Below, piece after piece: positions 61,501 to 64,000 of a stretch of DNA of 64,000 nt (position 1 is its first letter; each line of letters starts with the position of its first letter). Source of the DNA: a virus; IMG/VR virus record IMGVR_UViG_3300042351_000704, positions 1-64,000 of that record; one strand, written 5' to 3'. The position numbers and the translations under genes were made by a program. The notes under the pieces were generated by a model, which did not search any database, was not told the origin of the DNA, and saw only the letters and a list, made by a program, of their open reading frames with translations.

Positions 61501-63438
61501 ACACTAAAAGACCTGGAGCCTGGCAGCCAAAAGTTTATTGCAGCACAGGCTATCATGAATATTGATCAGGAGATTACTACTCCAGATGTTACACCTGCTA
61601 CGGAAACTGCCCCTGCTAGTACAGCAGCTGCACCAACCGCTGCTCCTGTGGAAGCTTCTGCATCCAATATAGATGTAGGCATAGAGCCTGAGTTACAGAT
61701 CAAGCTGGAGGATGCGTTTAACCAGTTCGTAGAAGAGACCGGTTCAGAGATGACTTTTGAGGACTTTGTAAAAGTATCACCAAGAGCAGCGCGTATCAAA
61801 ACAGCATTCAATAAAGGTAAAGCCCCGGCTACCAAAACTACTACTGCTCCTGTTACAGAAACAACGCCTGCAGCTGCAGAGCCTGTAGCCGCTGATACAG
61901 AGGCTGATACACAGTTTGGAGAGAATATGTTAAGTGATTTAAAAAAGCTTAACGATGATTTACAGCAAGGTGATACACAAGAAGAACAACCTGCTTCTAC
62001 ACCAGAAGCTCCTGTAAACTTAAATGCAGAGTTGGTAAAGACGTTAACAGAAGAAAGAGATCAAAAGCTTTCAGATCTAATGCCTCTCTACGCTACAGCT
62101 AGAAAGACTATGATGCAACTAGGGGATGAGGCTTTAGATCCAGAAGACCGTAATATTTTAGCAGATCCTGTTAAGTATTTAGAAGGTCGCATTGCACAAG
62201 GGGAATATAGCTTACAGCTAGATATAGATAAGTTAAAAGCACTTGATACTAATAATCCTGATAATGCTAAGGAAGCTGAAAACTTACAACGTGATATTGA
62301 TACAGAAAAAATTGTTTTAGAAAAGACAAACATTAAACTTGAAAAGATAAAAGCTGTAGTAGCTGAGTATAATGATAAGATGAGTAGAATAGGAGAAACT
62401 TCTGTTGCTACTACACCTACTCAAACAACTTCTGTAGAAATATCTTCTAACGCCAAAGGTTTAGCTGCTGCTCTTACTAACCCAACCGAGCTGGCTAAAA
62501 AGAAAGGAAACTTAACAGCGTCTTATCCTGTAACTGTACGTGGAAAAGAATATGCTGATGCAGAGGCTGCTTACCAGGCGCTGAAAGGAACTGCTACCAA
62601 AGATGATGGTCCGAACAGCACCTACAATCTGATGGTGGAAATCTTGAAAGCTAAGCTAGAGCAACACCCTAGGCTTGTATCAGAAATAGATAAAGCTGGT
62701 GGTGAAAGCTGGTTGTCAAAAGCTACGCACCAACCTACTAATAAAAACACGGTTTGGGAAACAGGCGGTAAGAACTGGTTTATAAAAGCTCTTACAGAGG
62801 CGTATACTAGCACTAAAGAAACTCAGACTGTAGAAACAGCACCAACTGCTGCACAAAAAACTGGTGTCCAAACGGCCCAGGATCTAATAGATTCCGTATC
62901 TTCTATTAGGGACCTTCCTGACCTTAACAGAGCAGACAGCGGACCGGTTACTATTGACCTGATAGAGCTAGTTTCTACCGGCCAAGTGAAGAGCAAGGAC
63001 ATCGTACCAATGCTTGTAAAAAAGCGTGCTGAACTTCTTAAGAACATTTCCCCAAGCGATCTACAAAAAGGTGATATTGTTACATTTGTAGACGGTAGAA
63101 AAGGCTTTGTAAAATCTGTTAGCCCTACAGAAGTCAGCGTAAAAATAGCAGGCTCCCCTTCAGGTGTTGCGGAGGTAATTTCCAGCCAAGCACTATCTTC
63201 TTCTATAGCAAATGTTGAACCCGGCAAAGCAATCTCAATGGAACCAACACCAGACATTGAAGTGACTCCTCAAGACAATACCGAGGTGAAAGCTTCTCAA
63301 GATACAAAGAGTGCCTTTACAGAAAACTCTGCTGCTGTAAAAGAAGCAGGAGACAAAGCTGCTAAGGCCGCAGGTACAGATAACCTGCAGAATCTAAATA
63401 ACCTCATTCAGAACATAGGATGTAAAACAGGTAACTAA
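58546..63438 (+). CDS. Giant internal virion protein with NADAR-like domain (1630 aa)
   Basis: The N-terminus is acidic with GGGPGDPVKKK at about 44-54. Hydrophobic helices about 195-250 (ALNSAYTVGIGMSIIAEEAALFGA) and a helical, Gly-rich stretch at about 520-550 suggest membrane contact during ejection, as in other phages' internal proteins. A long coiled-coil region follows, then Thr/Ala/Pro-rich linkers (about 1005-1170). Residues about 1301-1425 match the NADAR (YbiA-like) fold: GKEYADAEAAYQALK with Glu1340 and Lys1347, then ILKAKLEQHPRLV, and VWETGGKNWFIKALTEAY with Trp1404. Residues about 1500-1555 form an SH3/KOW-like module (QKGDIVTFVDGRKGFVKSVS). NADAR enzymes remove ADP-ribose from nucleic acid or act on ADP-ribose-like compounds. 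Confidence 0.7.
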   Translation: MTEQALNTVDTESINTGFDLEGINDPMDALGNFDLEQMEQADGGGPGDPVKKKPVTMADLKKDYQIDMQQSKMLAEIGIPKMADESRNKFQAARVVEFDAKKLNVDRYLGYGKETFNKVGFSPFIDNEAKFNQNTTIWQDFGRMSSVFGALAYEGGVSGYRSIGGMLSGDSFFTPDDETAENFARLQSIGMSTKGGISAFANNFALNSAYTVGIGMSIIAEEAALFGATVLTEGAMGGLAAMRTSANAARMGRALKQAFNTNAVQNIATGGMQLAKSLSKVGDAKNFYTAVKTGATTFGKGTLQFINPLTRTVDDLTDIARGSASVRNMSNLAKAKQTFGSFYRDVRDTNLALSESKLEGGSAKIDKVNELLARYENENGRPAEGKDLEMIYKQADDTGHGVTAVNFPIIYMTNRVVLDGLFKFRGLKTLDEAGTLATKGIGFKKGVGFYDDLGKSWLKNGAKSLLKPKAYIGMGVGYIRRNLMEGVQENLQNVTSDAVGAYYDGVYKDRTLGGFEYAAGHAWNALGKEVTSLRGLETFASGFLMGGFMGKAQNLFLKDVPGIYYRVGQPTKYAEYKANKAKTRQEAIAGLNELYNNPMKYFNSRNESAVVQKHTSDVMNQAEVEGDAKTFQDAKDLKMFDHIFTALDNGTYDNLLGAYKELSKMDSKDLANFLGIPESEKSSEKLQEILGRAEQIKERYETISSQFKNPFTPTKLKRGTPEFTREAIAFRAFESAKKTAIASQYNFDRALERMNGLYDNLASDRPIAKSSASDITTLTNMGILDDEISLLDKEIKSYDGSSDKKQQELVDQKKEKLDRLMDYRDKLRTHLENASQAETEEDGQIKINFAQDTVDPLKESYKAYLRHIAKVNEDYMFNDKVDDSFAKLLDYYGLNQDAANYSKVVNTLLDPTNLYKHAEQLNARFTDLFTNKEADINDRVESAQRMMEMSELVKALAAQGVMLEPAELEEFVKSGKRPTTFIDAATLKDLEPGSQKFIAAQAIMNIDQEITTPDVTPATETAPASTAAAPTAAPVEASASNIDVGIEPELQIKLEDAFNQFVEETGSEMTFEDFVKVSPRAARIKTAFNKGKAPATKTTTAPVTETTPAAAEPVAADTEADTQFGENMLSDLKKLNDDLQQGDTQEEQPASTPEAPVNLNAELVKTLTEERDQKLSDLMPLYATARKTMMQLGDEALDPEDRNILADPVKYLEGRIAQGEYSLQLDIDKLKALDTNNPDNAKEAENLQRDIDTEKIVLEKTNIKLEKIKAVVAEYNDKMSRIGETSVATTPTQTTSVEISSNAKGLAAALTNPTELAKKKGNLTASYPVTVRGKEYADAEAAYQALKGTATKDDGPNSTYNLMVEILKAKLEQHPRLVSEIDKAGGESWLSKATHQPTNKNTVWETGGKNWFIKALTEAYTSTKETQTVETAPTAAQKTGVQTAQDLIDSVSSIRDLPDLNRADSGPVTIDLIELVSTGQVKSKDIVPMLVKKRAELLKNISPSDLQKGDIVTFVDGRKGFVKSVSPTEVSVKIAGSPSGVAEVISSQALSSSIANVEPGKAISMEPTPDIEVTPQDNTEVKASQDTKSAFTENSAAVKEAGDKAAKAAGTDNLQNLNNLIQNIGCKTGN

Positions 63439-63440
63439 AC

Positions 63441-64000
63441 ATGGCTTGTAGATTATCAGAAGATCAAATATCCGCATTATTCGGAGCTGTTCACGGTGAC
63501 GTGATTGCTTCTAAGAACCGTGACGATAAGTTTAATGCATTACAAGCTATCAGAGACTTGTACAAAAAGTTAGTGGACGCTGGTGCCGAACCAGTAAATG
63601 CCCTAGATTATATCCAGCATATGCCTAGTATGCTATTGCTTAGCTATGCAATGTTTGAAGACAGCAAAGCGCACATGCGTAAAAGCCAGGTGAACCTTTC
63701 TGAGCTGGATCAAATGGATGCAGACTTTACAGCCGATATACAAAACGTTGCCAAGTTCATCATGCCCGCTCAAGCCGGAGCTGAACTGGTAAAAGAGATC
63801 ATAGAAGAAACTAATCCGTCTACCGGTGTACAACCTACCGAGGTGTATACACAAGTAGAAGACCTGGACATACAAAAGAAAAAAGAGTTCTATCAATCAG
63901 AAACTTCTTTTGTGGCAGCTCCTGAAACAGCGCTGGCTGTATTTAACCAGGAAGCTAAAAACTATGATGGTGCTACCGCTGAACAAAACATCCCGGACCC
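63441..64000 (+). CDS. N-terminal part of a further large virion-unit protein (partial)
   Basis: ATG at 63441, 2 nt after the preceding stop, opens a frame with no stop to the window end (186 codons visible). The visible part is helical (DQISALFGAVHGDVIASKN, DKFNALQAIRDLYKKLVDAG), followed by a linker region with acidic and Thr/Pro residues. In crAss-like phages the genes here include the giant virion RNA polymerase, but no polymerase motif lies in the visible part, so no product is assigned. Confidence 0.7.
   Translation, partial: MACRLSEDQISALFGAVHGDVIASKNRDDKFNALQAIRDLYKKLVDAGAEPVNALDYIQHMPSMLLLSYAMFEDSKAHMRKSQVNLSELDQMDADFTADIQNVAKFIMPAQAGAELVKEIIEETNPSTGVQPTEVYTQVEDLDIQKKKEFYQSETSFVAAPETALAVFNQEAKNYDGATAEQNIPD

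Noticed and set aside
136-63896. Many long reading frames on the - strand
   Set aside because: They run opposite to well-supported + strand genes, lack family features and are explained by the biased codon use of those genes.
58546-64000. Virion RNA polymerase, expected here in crAss-like phages
   Set aside because: No DxDxD/DFDGD-type catalytic motif is visible in these proteins. It may lie beyond the window end.
1-64000. Integrase, transposase, or insertion sequence
   Set aside because: No such protein or flanking inverted repeats were found; nothing in this window suggests lysogeny by integration.

Overview
All supported genes in this window lie on the + strand, and together they form the packaging and virion-structure half of a large tailed-phage genome. 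The host is most likely a member of the Bacteroidota. Some promoters match the TAnnTTTG type of that phylum. Start codons sit behind A/C-rich leaders ending in CCTATG rather than behind purine-rich Shine-Dalgarno sites. The gene content (IHF-like protein, PD-(D/E)XK nuclease, TerL, portal, scaffold, capsid protein, paired connector proteins, one very long stabilisation-type tail protein, then several giant virion proteins) most resembles crAss-like phages (Crassvirales) and their relatives. That placement rests on remembered protein families and gene order, not on a search.

Layout. 0-6.1 kb: small regulatory and accessory genes (HxlR-type regulator, GNAT acetyltransferase, winged-helix protein, IHF/HU-like protein, Cys-rich Zn-type protein, PD-(D/E)XK nuclease, ATE-like GNAT protein), mostly overlapping by a few bases in one operon. 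6.1-6.9 kb: a promoter, a small gene, a tRNA-Leu(CAG) and two small genes. 6.9-19 kb: TerL, a small protein with a fibre-type motif, portal, scaffold-like protein, major capsid protein, a 294-nt structured non-coding gap, two head/connector proteins, a Dps-like protein and a second abundant virion protein. 19-32.9 kb: baseplate and fibre proteins, including two giant fibres that each end in an S74-type self-cleaving chaperone, then a Cys/Tyr-rich tip-like protein. 32.9-37.8 kb: two tail-type proteins and a set of Cys-rich and fibronectin-III-like adhesin genes. 38-46.5 kb: a metallophosphoesterase, connector/ring proteins, an HExxH peptidase-like protein and the 1523-aa stabilisation-type protein. 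46.5-64 kb: giant virion proteins carrying lytic-transglycosylase-like, HExxH, muramidase-like and NADAR-like domains. The last gene runs off the window.

Transcription units can be seen directly. Rho-independent terminators lie near 19.07, 33.48 and 37.86 kb, and each is followed by an AT-rich promoter-like element ending in TGTAGA or a close variant. The same element recurs near 39.34 and 55.35 kb. The best candidates for undescribed biology are a NADAR-like domain inside a giant virion protein, a Dps-like protein with the full ferroxidase residue spacing next to the capsid gene, the structured RNA-like gap after the capsid gene, and a conserved leader shared by the capsid gene and a second structural gene.
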